A stretch of 64,000 nucleotides of DNA, taken from positions 1 through 64,000 of the forward strand of contig CP099842.1 in NCBI GenBank assembly GCA_030062745.1, read 5' to 3'. The notes beneath the pieces are model-generated. The model was not told the DNA's origin. It made no database searches and saw only the letters and a list, made by a program, of their open reading frames with translations. How positions within the stretch are numbered: position 1 is the first letter of the stretch; each line of letters begins with the position of its first letter. Shown piece by piece: positions 1-11,419 of the stretch. This DNA comes from Capitulum mitella. Its lineage: Eukaryota > Arthropoda > Thecostraca > Pollicipedomorpha > Pollicipedidae. Position numbers and translations under genes: made by a program.

Positions 1-1800
1 GGTGGTTCACTCGGTTGAGATGTTCCTGACAACAAAACCAGCAGACAGTTAACCACTTCGACAAACCTAAAACGTAGGTCATTCATGATTGTCTATATAC
101 ATAAGCACTTGTGTATTTGTGTAAGCTTTGCTTTCATCTTCACCGTAATTTTGGTCATTTCATTCCATGAGATCTTACATTTCAAGCATGTTGTATATTA
201 CGCAAACTTTAGTTAGGAGGCAAAACATCATAAAATGACGAAAAGAAACCAAAATATTATGCGGATGCATAATATTTTGGTTTCCTTTGGCTGCGGTTTT
301 CATCAACTTGCATATTGTAGTTGGGAAGAGCATAGCCCATGCTTCCTGTTGCCGATGTTGCCGACGATTTCACTTATTCTTCAGTCTTGGATCACAAACC
401 TCAGAAACCTCAGATCAGAACTAAGACATTCATACAAAACAAAAATGCAAGCATTCAGCTAATGAAGTTACCATAGGACTAAACAATTCATTTGTTGTTT
501 GGAAGCATTACCGCCTACCGGCATAGGGATTCGGGAGTAAAATGGGGCTTGGCTGCTGCTATTACGTTAGAATTCTACCAAAATTCGTCAAACGCTGCTT
601 AGTGATGCGATGCTCTTTTACGCCAACAGACCCGACGGTAAAATTATAAATTTCGCGGTGTGAAATTCGTTTCCAAAATATTTTGTCATGATTAACATGG
701 ACATTGTCGGCGGTCGATCTCGATCGGGGTCAGACACGCCGAGAAAGCTCCGAGTTTCGCTGTAGACATGACATGTCAGAGGCATGATCGTGCCGCGTCG
801 CTACGCGAAGAATCAAGGGTGCCAGTGGTGGATTTAAATGGGACGAAAAATGAAGGTGAATATTTCTGTGAGACTGGTGGCCAACACAGCAGGCTTATTG
901 TCCATTATGGCTCGTTGAGATCATCTCGCAAATTAACTCTGGTGTTCACATTCAGTATCTGGGGACGCTGGATCCAGACCAAGATCTTAGGCGATGGAAA
1001 ACGCAAATGTTTGTACCAGATATGATGAAATAGCCTGGGCGCAGGTTAAACCACAAAGGGCTCCACCCACCTCAGGAAAAAGCCAGTGACTCTGCTGGTG
1101 TAGAAATGAATAAAAAAAGCATGAAAAAGATATCGACAGCGCTATGGCCAAATTTCTAGCAGCCTTCGAAAGCAACTATACGGGAGGCAGAACAGGACGT
1201 ATCTCTGGGAGAGCGAAAACATTGAGGAAGGCATTAATCAGGAAATTACAAATCAGTATCAAAAGGGTAAAAACCTCAGGACAGAAATGGGTCAGAAACT
1301 AGGAACACAGACACCACGACGCACGTCCCCGCACATCCCGACCTGACGCCTTGATGTCACCAGTCCCAGTCGTTGAAGAAAAACAATGAAACAGTAACAG
1401 ACGATACCTTCCAACATGTTCCGGGAAATGTAAATCAGACCACCGGGCTTCATTGTGGCGCATGGGTTACAGAAAAAGGACAAGATTAGCGCTGAGTTCC
1501 GTCAGCACTCTCAGCATGACGAACTATTGGCTTGGAGTTTTGAGCTGGCCGCCATGCAGCGGCCCCCTAGCGGCAGGCGGGTTTGAGGGGGAAGTAACAA
1601 AAAGACCCGCTAGATGGCAGCTCTGTTTGAACGAACCCTCTAGTCCCAACAGAGCATCTGCAATGCGCTGATACCAGGGACGGTTCGTCATTAGAGGAAA
1701 CTGAGACAGTTTCTCACCAAAAATATCGGCAAATGCGGAATTAAAATCACGTGTAATGTGTGCATAATAACATCGTTTATAAAACTGAATGCATGATTAA
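1..1800. other. unassigned sequence, no gene recognised
   Basis: I see no protein domain, no convincing exon with paired splice sites and no complete transposon here. The only structure of note is the hairpin at 245-284, listed separately. Short open frames in this stretch look like chance. Confidence 0.5.
245..284. repeat. perfect 18-bp inverted repeat with 4-nt loop
   Basis: The left arm at 245-262 (GAAACCAAAATATTATGC) is exactly complementary to the right arm at 267-284, around a GGAT loop. After one mismatch the pairing resumes for three more bases. It is AT-rich and could be a transposon remnant, a cruciform or a small hairpin RNA. Nothing in the flanks decides between these. Confidence 0.85.
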
Positions 1801-1824
1801 ACTGGAATAATGTGCTTACTTTGT

Positions 1825-1982
1825 TCCCGCATTCAGCAACATGGCAGGGAACATGCCCGCAAACACGCCCCACGCCGCGCCGTACCCCCGCTACCCGCGT
1901 AAGTATACGGTGCAAGGCCGTAGAGGCGGCCAGCTCACCTGCCTCAGTCAATACCAGAATCAGATGCCATACAGCTCCCCAG
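1825..1982 (+). other. weak candidate exon(s), proline/tyrosine/glutamine-rich
   Basis: A pyrimidine stretch ending CATTCAG near 1,838 precedes an ATG at 1,841. The frame reads MAGNMPANTPHAAPYPRYP and then meets a strong donor, GTAAGT, at 1,899. A second possible exon runs from about 1,948 (after CTGCCTCAG) to 1,982, before GTGAGC. It can read QYQNQMPYSSP. The two peptide frames agree only if the 49 bp between them are not spliced out, so the pairing is doubtful. The composition resembles low-complexity parts of nuclear regulators, but no family is identified. Confidence 0.25.
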
Positions 1983-3110
1983 GTGAGCGTCCGCGAAATT
2001 GCTGGGTTCGCTGTGATACTACCTTGCTAAAAAAGTGCATGAGCAAATTAAGGCAGGTTCGCTGCTGTGTTTCCGTGTTGATTTATATGCTTTATATTTT
2101 TGCGTGCTTCTTCGATTTGGTTGATTTAAGTCGGGACGGGATGCATGTGAATAGATCATGGGAGCTGGACAGACTTAACTGATGTTTGTGGTCGACTAAA
2201 GACAAGCGGAGCGATGTTTCAGTGAACTACAGGGTGAATGTGAAAGAAATCTGGGTACGTATCAATAAGAAGACGGACAAAGTCTCTTCGGCGGAATTTT
2301 TCCTCAAATTCTCTTCCGTGGTCTTTTGCGTCATTGTTTGATGGAAATCACTTTTTTACTCTAACAGCACTAAAATGATGTTGCGTAATTGGTCTGTCCC
2401 TGCCAACAAATCATCACGAAAAACACGACAAATAGAAAACTCAAACAAACACACGCACCGCACAAGGACGTGCACGCACATGAGCAAAAAAGGATACATT
2501 ACCTGCAGATTTCCCTTCTCTCATTGGCGGCGTACTAGTGGTACATTGTGCTTGGCCAAGGATCTTTTAGGCGGGCTTCACTCCACGATTTCTTGTCTGG
2601 TCTAGAATGCTGAGGACATTCTAGACAACAAAGAACCAAGTCAAACAGATTTATCCATCAACAAAAACAAAGAAAAACGCGTTATTGTTTGTCTGTGCAG
2701 TTTCAAGCTCATTAAGAGCAACGCCAAAAGCCAAGAGTCTTACTTCTTCTAGCAAGAGAAAATCAAAATGAGCGGTCCGGCCCGGTCCAGCCTTGCTCGG
2801 CACGGCCATAGCCGGTTTCCGAAGGCTACGAACTTCGCAATCACTGGGCACCAAATCATGAGATCTCCATCAGAATATGGTTCAGTTCTTTCAATTTAGC
2901 GTAATAGCATTTGCAATCCGTCAGCTTGCAAACCTATCTACATAACTATTCTGGGAGTGCCTAATGCCTTACACTTCACAACCTATTTGTGTGTGTGCTT
3001 GAGAACCGCTAATAATGGCAGCGAGGCAGTGAACAATATCGTGGGCACTAGTGACATTTAGTTTCCATTCCTGGGGTGCAGAGCACTGAAATAGATCAAC
3101 AAATACATAT
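1983..3110. other. unassigned sequence
   Basis: I recognise no gene here. The short open frames overlap one another on both strands and match nothing I know. Confidence 0.45.
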
Positions 3111-3119
3111 CTGATCAGC

Positions 3120-6100
3120 GACGGCGGAAAAGGGGGTGCAGGAGGGGCGGCCGCCCCCCAGCCTGACGGCTGGGGGGGGGGCAAAATTATGTTTTTGCCC
3201 CCCAGAAATTTCAAACAAAATAAAAATAAGTCAAACCAAATTCAAACAAAAATAAGTCACTGCACCAAGCGAAATCGTGAAAAATCAGCCTTACGCTATT
3301 AAAGAAATAAAAAAAATCGATGTCCGAACCGAAAGAAAACGTACCCCGAATATACAAGAAAGCTTTGTGCTATGAAGAGAGGCCTGTGGTCTGAATGAGC
3401 GTTTAGAGGCCCCTGCTAGCTTGTAGGGGAATTCACAGCTTGTTTCAAGAGGGCCCCCTGTAAACCCATAAAGGACCCCTGCCAGCCTCTGAAGGGACCT
3501 CCTTTCGGTCTGGAAAATAGGGCCCTGCCCCTGCCTTCAGAGGTCGACATGGGTCCTTAACAAACAGACAGAATGCCCTCTACAGATTGGTAGTGGCCCC
3601 CTGGCCAACAGGTGCCCCTAAACAATCGTTCAGGAGCCCCTGCTTTCCTGTACAGATGCCCCTGCCGATCCTGTAACAGGCACCCGCCAGATCGCCATGA
3701 ACGTCTTTACAGGTGAGCATGGGCCCGTTTACACTTCAGCGAGGTACCTTTACAAACCGACAGTAATTTTAACCACATGGGGTCCCACTCATTACGAGGG
3801 CCAGGCGCGGATCCAAAGGGGGAGCAATTAGGGTGGCCGCCCCTTCCTCCCTGAGGACTGAGAAGGGGCCCCTGTCAGACTTAAAAGGAGGCCCGAAGGG
3901 GCCCCGTATGAGCTTCACGGGGTCTCTATAAAAACCTGACATGCTCTTGATGCAGTCAGAGAGGCCTCCTGGAAGGCTAGATGACCTTTGAGACACATAG
4001 AGGGTCCCTGAAGCTCCCAAAGGGCCTCTGAGACCACAACAGGGTCCCAATACGGCAGACTGTTCCCGAGACTGCCAGATGGCTCATAGGGCCTGAGTCC
4101 TATGAGTCCTGAGACGGCCAAGATGAGGACTGAGTCCCTAGGGGCCCCTGTGAGCGAAAAGCTGAAGGTTCTTGATGTAGTCAGAAGGCCTCCGGGAAGG
4201 TTAATGAGACCCTGACACGGTAAGATGGCCCCTAAGATAGAAAGAAGGGTCACTGAAACTCTTCGAGGGCCCCTGGGACTGCAAGGGACCCCAGCACGTC
4301 AAAGGGTCCGTGAGACCGCTAACATTGTCAGAGAGGCACCTGAGACGGAAAGAACTTTAGATGGCACCTGGCACGGCATAAGGAGACCCTGGCCAGCCAG
4401 AGGGGCACACTGAACGGGGATTCGTCGATAACCAACTGTCTCGAGAGGAGCCACAAATGGCCTACATTGGTCTTTTTGAAACCTTTGTGGTTCTTGATGC
4501 TGTCAGGGGTCCCCAGGAGCGTCAGGTGGTTTCTGGGACGGCAGGGTGGGCCTGTACACCGCAGATGACCCCTGAGAACGCCAAAAAGGTTGCAGGACCC
4601 CTGCGAGACAATGACGATAAGAGTGCCTCTGAGACGGTATTTGGGCTTTATGGGGGCGCTGGGCGGACAGAGGGTCCCCGAATGTAATAAGCGACCTCCT
4701 GGCACGGGCAAGATCCCCCTGAGACTGCCAGCGAGGCCCATGAAGCGCCAACAAAACGGCTAGGGTTGTCACGGCTAGAGGAGTCCTAAAAGACTGCCAG
4801 GTATACCTCATGTAACAGAGGAAGACCCCTGATACAGCCATGGGGACCACCGGACACGTTCAGAGGGTCTATGGCACTGCAAAGGGGCCCTGAAATTGCC
4901 AAAAGGTGTTTTGTAACTGCCAGGGGGCCCCTGAGATGGCAAAAATGCTTCCCAGAGACGATAAGAGGGGTATCCAGGACCGCAGGGGGTCCACTGAGAC
5001 TGCTAGAGAGGGACCTTTGAGACTGCTAACTAAAAGTCTCTAACAATAGGGGCCACTGAGACCACCAGAGGGGCTCCTGAAACTCTTAGAACTTGAGACG
5101 TCCAGACTGCTCGTGAAACGGCCAAAGGACTTAGACGATTGCAAGAGGCGCCCCTGCCACAGCAGAGAGAGGCTTACACAGGGCCCTTTTTAGTGCCTGA
5201 GGGGCTCCTTAGACGGAAAAAACGTCTCAGGGGCAACAGGAAGGAATCCGAGATGGTTTAAGCGTCCCTGAAACTACTAGATGGAAAACTGCCAAAAAAG
5301 GGCCTGAGACGTCTCGCGGGACACGTCAAACTGTAAAAGGAACCTGACACTACTAGGGGATCCTGCCACGGCAGACTCCCCGAGACAACCAAAAGTGCCC
5401 CTGGAATTGCAAGAGGGAACCTAAACTAAGCTGACCTAAACTGAACTAAACTAGGCTAAACTAACCTAAACTAAAAAAAAATCCAGAAGCTACGGGATTG
5501 GGGGGGGGGGGGACTCACGGGCTCCTGAACCAGATACAGACAGGACATTTTAAATGAAAGGGAGGGACGGAGCTGCCTAAAATCTCGCCGTTTTTGTCAT
5601 ATTTCGGGCACTGTGTTCGGAAATAAAACGCAGAATTTTCCCAAATAACATGACGCGTTTGAATTTTTTGGTCACCTGATATCGTAAAAAGCAGAATTAC
5701 GTCATTTTCCATATCTGGAGGGCAAAAAATGGGGGCCCCGCGCTGACCATTTGCCTCCACCCCCCTCCCCCGCCTTAGCGAAATTTTGGATCCGCCCTTG
5801 GCAAGGGCTTCCATTGGTTTCGAGGGTCCCCTTGATCCGATTTGCCCTCCCCCCTGAGCGGAATCCTGACTACGCCCCTGAACCATTATATGAAAGATTT
5901 GGCGCTGGCATTGTTACGTAATGTGTGTATGGGGGACAGGCAAAGCTGCAAGTGCTTGAGATAATGATTTTGTTCTCTTATTGTAGTCTGTAGGAGCTTT
6001 GTTACCAAGCGTCGAGTTATAATTTAATGTTGAGGGAGGAAACTGCCTTTCAAACGTTTACAAATGTTTTTCATAATAATGTTGAATTCGTGATGTAAAC

Positions 6101-6420
6101 GCAAACATAATAACAAGCAGAAGTTTGCATCATTCGCCATTTTGAAGATGGATGCCCAAAGTCAAAGACCTGAAAAATGGCAATGAGGTACAGACCTGAA
6201 CAGAAAAATCAACGCATGTTGGAGAACACAAGTATGCACTAGCGCCAAAACCTGGAAAAAAGGTTTGCTTATGTAAAGAAAAATTGGGCGGTAGCAAAAA
6301 GAACGAAGTTCAGTTGCTTTTTTCGGGATGGGGGAATAAGGTAACCCAAATGAGGTCGGCTGTTGATCCGACAGAGCTTGCTCCCCCCCAGCCGAAAATG
6401 CAATCCGCCGTCCCTGTATC
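3120..6420 (+). mobile_element. array-type element, copy 1 (reference orientation), non-coding
   Basis: This interspersed repeat of about 3.3 kb recurs inverted at 26,365-31,240. In order it holds a G/C-run segment at 3,130-3,200 (GGGGCGGCCGCCCCCC followed by GGCTGGGGGGGGG), a spacer, a long degenerate array (about 3,400-5,410) and a CTAAACTAAACT-type run (about 5,412-5,476). A non-array tail (5,480-6,420) contains CAGGGGCGTAGTCAGG, read in reverse and ending at 5,880. Array units are about 20-40 bp around GGGGCCCCTGAGACNGCNA. No transposase is visible, and the open frames in the array are by-products of the unit. The uninterrupted TTAG at 5,131-5,134 is the empty site of the MITE in copy 5. 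The superfamily is unknown. Confidence 0.75.
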
Positions 6421-7408
6421 TGATTTTTGTACTGGATAATTCATAATGGTAAAGTAATGATTCTAGTCGCAACGACGTAAGCCTCGTTCATCATGCATCC
6501 CACAAGGCGAGCACCATATGGCGCTCGGTTGATCTGGCCGATGTTTTCAGAAAGATCAGCCATGACCCCATTACACTGAAACAAACGAACGTCATTTCAC
6601 ACTTCAAATGTGGAATGACTTGTACTGGAATGACTGCACGTTCCACACCTGAAATATTTCACACTACAAGTGACGACACCACATACATGCTCCACTGCAA
6701 ATGGAGTATGCACCACGCGCGTGGGGTAAAACAAGGCCGATGTTCTGGTTTCGTCGCTTCAGCAGTCTGCCTCGCGGGGACGTCATTATGTCCAAGGCCT
6801 TCCATAGATTACGTCCAATTTACGTCAGCATTCTGCGCAGTGCTCAAAAGTACCGTGGTTCGCGATAACACTGCTTTGGAGAATTGCACTGACGTAAATC
6901 GTGTGGCGTTAAGAGTCGTGCGGGCATTTCCGCGAATCCAGTGATAACCAAAGTCGGGAAAATCAGTATTGCACAGCAGTCCGGGGTAGCCAGTATTGCA
7001 CACCAAAAGTTTGCAGTATATATACGCGACGAGATACAGTGTGGTGGTGCATATAACAAACATCACGGTTAGAGAAGGCTTAGGCGCGTGGATGTGACTG
7101 GAGGAGCAACGAAGATTTGCCAGGTTATACATGAAGGTGAGTAACGGCTGTGACGACCGTAACGGTTGGGCATACATTTCACATGACTATTGTACTTTAC
7201 GTTCTTGCCCACAGTCTGTTGTGGGATTTTACTGAACATTGAAGCATTGTTCTGAAACAAGCTCATTAAATATCCTTCCAGTTTATGCAGTTAAGGCATA
7301 CAAGTTGTTCTCATCAAAAGGAAATTTAATTGGTCATGGCACCTGGGGCATATCCAGAATTTCACTACGCAGTAGGGATGAATGGTCAAAGGGTGTTCTA
7401 CGCGCAGG
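6421..7408. other. unassigned sequence
   Basis: Two overlapping frames of about 110-120 codons run in opposite directions at 6,615-7,177. Neither shows a domain or good splice signals. No gene is supported. Confidence 0.45.
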
Positions 7409-9640
7409 CTCCCCACTTACATAACTCCAGAAATCCGCGTAGTTGTCAGGCCATATTGGCACAAAAAGATGTGCAATGAAAAAATAACCCGATCCTAGGC
7501 GTTTTGTGCCTTTAAAACATTACAACTTCCCCAAAATAATCGCCTGAAGCCATCGACCTACCCACCGCCAGCATAACCAGTACAATCTCGAAGCATGGAG
7601 CATCTTCACGAGACAGATCAACGGTAGGCCCTAAGGATTGACGTTTCAGAACGCCTCGTCAAATATGACGTCACTGAAAGATTAACTAAAACGCAACAGT
7701 CTCGAAATAGTTTAATAATGGCAATGAAACGAAACAGGGGAGGTGGACTGGGACCGAACAAGGACAAGCATGAGTATCTGTGGGGGCAAGGGCGGATGCA
7801 GGATTTCGCCAGGGAGGAAGGGAAATGATCAGCGCGGGGCTCCCCTTCCGGCCTTGGCCCGCATATTTTTGCTCTTCAGATATGAAAAAACTTTGATCTG
7901 CGCGGGTCTTGGCTGGAATACCTGATATAATTCTGCGCTTTCTGTGGTATAAAGTAAACGATAAATGTCAAGCACGTCAACTCATATAAAAAAATGTTGC
8001 GCTTTGTTCCCGTACAAAGTGGCCAAAATATGACAACAACGGTGGAATTTCAGGCGGCTGCGTCCCTGTCTCTACTTGAAATGTCGTTTTTGTTGTCCAG
8101 GAGCCCCTCTGCCGCCTCGTAGCTTCTGGCGACTTATTGTCAGTTTCTTGGTTGTTTCGGATCGTCTGCCGAGTCGAGGAACTTTAGAGGTCTCAAGTTA
8201 ATTTTGCAGACACTTCGGGCGGGACCTGTCTGGTAGCTTCAGGGACACTTAAGCCATCTCGGGTTTCCTCCTGTCGTCCCTGGGGAGTTTTTGCCGCCTA
8301 GGAAGTCCCTCAGGCAGTGAAAATGGCCTTCTGTAAGGCCCTCTGCCGTGAGAGGCGCCTCTGGCAATGCTTTGGGTCCTTTGGTCGTTTCAGGAGCTGT
8401 CTGGACGTCTCAAGGCTTAGTGGTTTCAGGGGCCCCTGCTAGAGACTGCTAGTGAGCGATCTCAGAGGCCCCAAATGTCCCTCTCTAACAGTCTCAGTGG
8501 AACCCCTGTTCTCCTAGGTGCTCCTCTTGTCGTCTCTGGGGACCATTATTGCCGTTTCTTGGGCCATCTGGCAGTTACAAAAAATCTTTTGGCGATTTCA
8601 GGTCCCCTATTCAGTGTCATGGGCCTTCTGGTATCTTCTTCTTCTTCTCTACATCTTCGGTAGTTTCCATGGCAGTATCAGGGGTCTTCCTCTGTTACAT
8701 GGGGTATATCTGGCAGTTGGGGCCTCACTAGCAGTCTCAGGCGGACCTTTGCTATGCCAAGAGCCCGCCTAGCACACTCGAGGCTCTCTGGCCCTTCGAA
8801 GACCTCATACCGCCTAAGAGATCCTATTATCGTCTTTGCCTTGAAGGGCCTCTCAAACCTCTTTGGCGGTCTCAGGGGCCATCTGCCGTGTAGGGGCCCA
8901 TCTTCCCGTCTCAGGACCCACCTGACCTTCGGAGTCCCCCGGACTGCATCAAGAACCCCCCAGGTTTTCAAAAAATAAAACAATATAGCCCATTTGGGCC
9001 CCTCTCGAGGTCGAGAAGGTCAGTGATGAATCCTTGTTCAGTGGGCCCCTCTGGCTGGTCATAGTTTCCTTATGTCGTGCTAGGCACCTTCCAATTTCTT
9101 GCCGTCTCATGAGCCTCTCTGGCACTTTCAACGGTGTCGTGGATCCTTTGTCGTGTTTGGGCCCCTTTTGCGGTCGGGGGACCCTTAGGGAGTTTTAGGG
9201 GCCTTTGTATCCATCTAAGGGGCCATCTTACCGTCTTAGGGTCCCATAAACCCCCACGAAGGCCCTCTTATGACATCGGGACCCTCAGCTTTTCATACAG
9301 GTTTGTGAAACCTAATCAGGGCCCCTATGGCCCTATGGCATTCTATGGTCCTTTTTGCCGTCCTAGGGACTCATTCCTCATATAAGCCGTCTCAGGGGCC
9401 CTGTGACCCTTGTGGCAGAATTAAGGGCAATCTGCCGTGCTGAGGCCCTGCCGTGGTCTCGGGCTTTTGGGGGTCCTCGTCCAGCGGCAGTCCCCCTCCC
9501 CTCATGTGGGCCCCCTAGACAGCTGGGGCCCTTCAAAGGATGCCAGGGGCTTCTGATGGCCCCCAGACGCGGAGGGGCACCCTGACAGCAGTGGAGGTCC
9601 CCGGTAAAAACTGTTTTTGGCGTGATCATCGACAGTCAGA
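7409..9640 (-). mobile_element. array-type element, copy 2 (inverted)
   Basis: This segment reads as the reverse complement of the copy 1 type. The tail comes first (7,409-8,100, including GATCAGCGCGGGGCTCCCC near 7,828), and the array follows (8,100-9,630) in the complementary form CTGCCGTCTCAGGGGCCCCT. Its first 1.4 kb pairs with 10,365-11,405 as a large inverted repeat. CpG dinucleotides are kept, unlike copy 4. It is non-coding. Confidence 0.7.
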
Positions 9641-9978
9641 GAAGAGCCAGCTGGTTGTAAGTCATGACGTTTAGGAACGGCAAGCGTCCAATATCGTAAA
9701 ATTTTCATTGGCTGTTTTTATTCAGGGGATGCAATCATAGCATAGGGGCTCACCATTGGTCATGCAACCCCAAAATTTTGGGTCGGCTGTACCCATGGGC
9801 GTCGATTTCTGTAAATGATAGGGTGGGCCGAGCTGAGGGCCTGACAGTCTAACCTCCCCCAAATGTGGGTTTCCCAATCGATTTAGTGTACTTTATTTGA
9901 AGCATCGGGAATTTTTGAGTTCTTTTGTTACTGTTGATCAAATAAAAATTGAACGTATCCCCATGTATACAGGTATAT

Positions 9979-10026
<48 letters not shown>

Positions 10027-10364
10027 AACGATAGATAGATAGCTACATCGCTTTAGACTTTATCTTGTACTTTCTGCCTATTTCGTGTCTGTTGCGGTCG
10101 TTTTTCGCTGCTGTTACTCATTTCCCTTTAAAAGCGGTATAAAATATTAAGTGGGGCCAAACCAACATTGCTTGGACCCAAATCAACATTGGGTGGGCCA
10201 GGGCCCTCTCAAAAGAATACAATCGACATCCCTGGCTGTACTCCTCTGCGAGCCTCTTGTGAAACCTTATGTTTAAATATTTTTGTCCAGGGGGACCACA
10301 TGAAGTGAGGGGGCCCGCCACTGGGCGAGGACCCTCCGAAATTTTAGGCTGACTGCGTCCCTGC
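9641..10364. other. spacer between inverted array copies
   Basis: This stretch carries a TA microsatellite and no gene. A stretch near 9,790 (CCCATGGGCGTCGATTT) looks like the edge of another degenerate repeat, but I could not define its ends. Confidence 0.4.
9974..10042. repeat. (TA)n microsatellite followed by (GATA)n
   Basis: About 50 bp of alternating TA, with one interruption, is followed by GATAGATAGATAG at about 10,030. It is a simple repeat. Confidence 0.95.
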
Positions 10365-11405
10365 CCCCAAGTGTGTTAGACAGGCTTCTGGCACAGACAA
10401 GATCCCCTGAGAGTGCCAGTGAGGTACCTGAAGCGCTATCAAAGGCCCCTGATACGCCTTGAGAGACTTCAAGACTGCTAGATATATCCATTGTAACAGA
10501 GGAAGACCCCTGATACAGCCATGGAGGCTACGGGAGACGTTCAGAGGGCCCATGACACTGCACAGGGGCCCTAAAATCGCCAAAAGGTCTTTTAATTGTA
10601 ACTGTCAGAGGCCCCTGACACGGCATTATTTTCCCCAGAGACCATTGTTCCACCAAAAATCTAGCAAAAAAGTCTCAAGAAGCTACGAGGGGACGGAAGG
10701 GCTCCTGGACAACAGAAACGACATTGCACGTAGAGACAGGGACGCAGCCGCCTGAAATCCCACCGTTGTTGTCATGTTTCGGTCACTTTGTACGGGAACA
10801 AAACGCAACATTTTTTTCACATGAGTTGACGTGCTTGACATTTATCGCTTACTTTATACCACAGAAAGCGCAGAATTATATCAGATATTCCAGCAAGACC
10901 CGAGCAGATCAAGGTGTTTTCATATCTGAAGAGCAAATGCGGGCCAAGGCCGGGAGGGGAGCCCCGCGCTGACCATTTTCCCTCCCCCTGTCGAAATCCT
11001 GCATCCGCCCTTGCCCCTCACGGACGCTCATGCTTGTCCTTGTTCGGTCCCAGTCCACTTTCCTGTTTCGTTTCATTGCCATTGTTATGTTATTTCGAGT
11101 TTCGAGACTGTTGCGTTTTAGTTAATCTCTCAGTGACGTCATATTTCACGAGGCGTTCTGAACCGTCGATCCTTAGAGGCTGACGGTGATCTGTCTCGAG
11201 AAGATGCTGCATGCTTCGAGGTTGTTACTGGTTGTGCTGACGGCGGCTAACTCGATGGCTTCAGGCGATTATTCTGGGGAAGTTGTAATGTTTTAAAGAC
11301 ACAAAACGGCTAGGATCGGGTTATTTTTTCATTGCACATCTTTTTGTGCCAATATGGCCTGACAACTACGCGGATTTCTGGAGGTATGAAAAGTGGGAAG
11401 CCTGC
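10365..11405 (+). mobile_element. array-type element, copy 3 (forward)
   Basis: This is the reverse complement of about 7,409-8,790. It shares GAAGCTACGAGG, AACGACATTGCACGTAGAGA, GGAGCCCCGCGCTGACCATTT and CAGTGACGTCATATTTCACG with copy 2. About 300 bp of array present in copy 2 is missing near 10,670, so the two arms differ in length. It is non-coding. Confidence 0.7.
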
Positions 11406-11419
11406 GCCTAGAATACCGG

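Noticed and set aside
3915-4850. Open frames of 110-140 codons in the array elements, some alike between copies (for example a shared WDPVVVSEALWELQ stretch at 4.0 and 30.4 kb)
   Set aside because: The likeness follows from DNA homology of the copies. Frames shift within and between copies, several frames are open at once, and no domain is seen.
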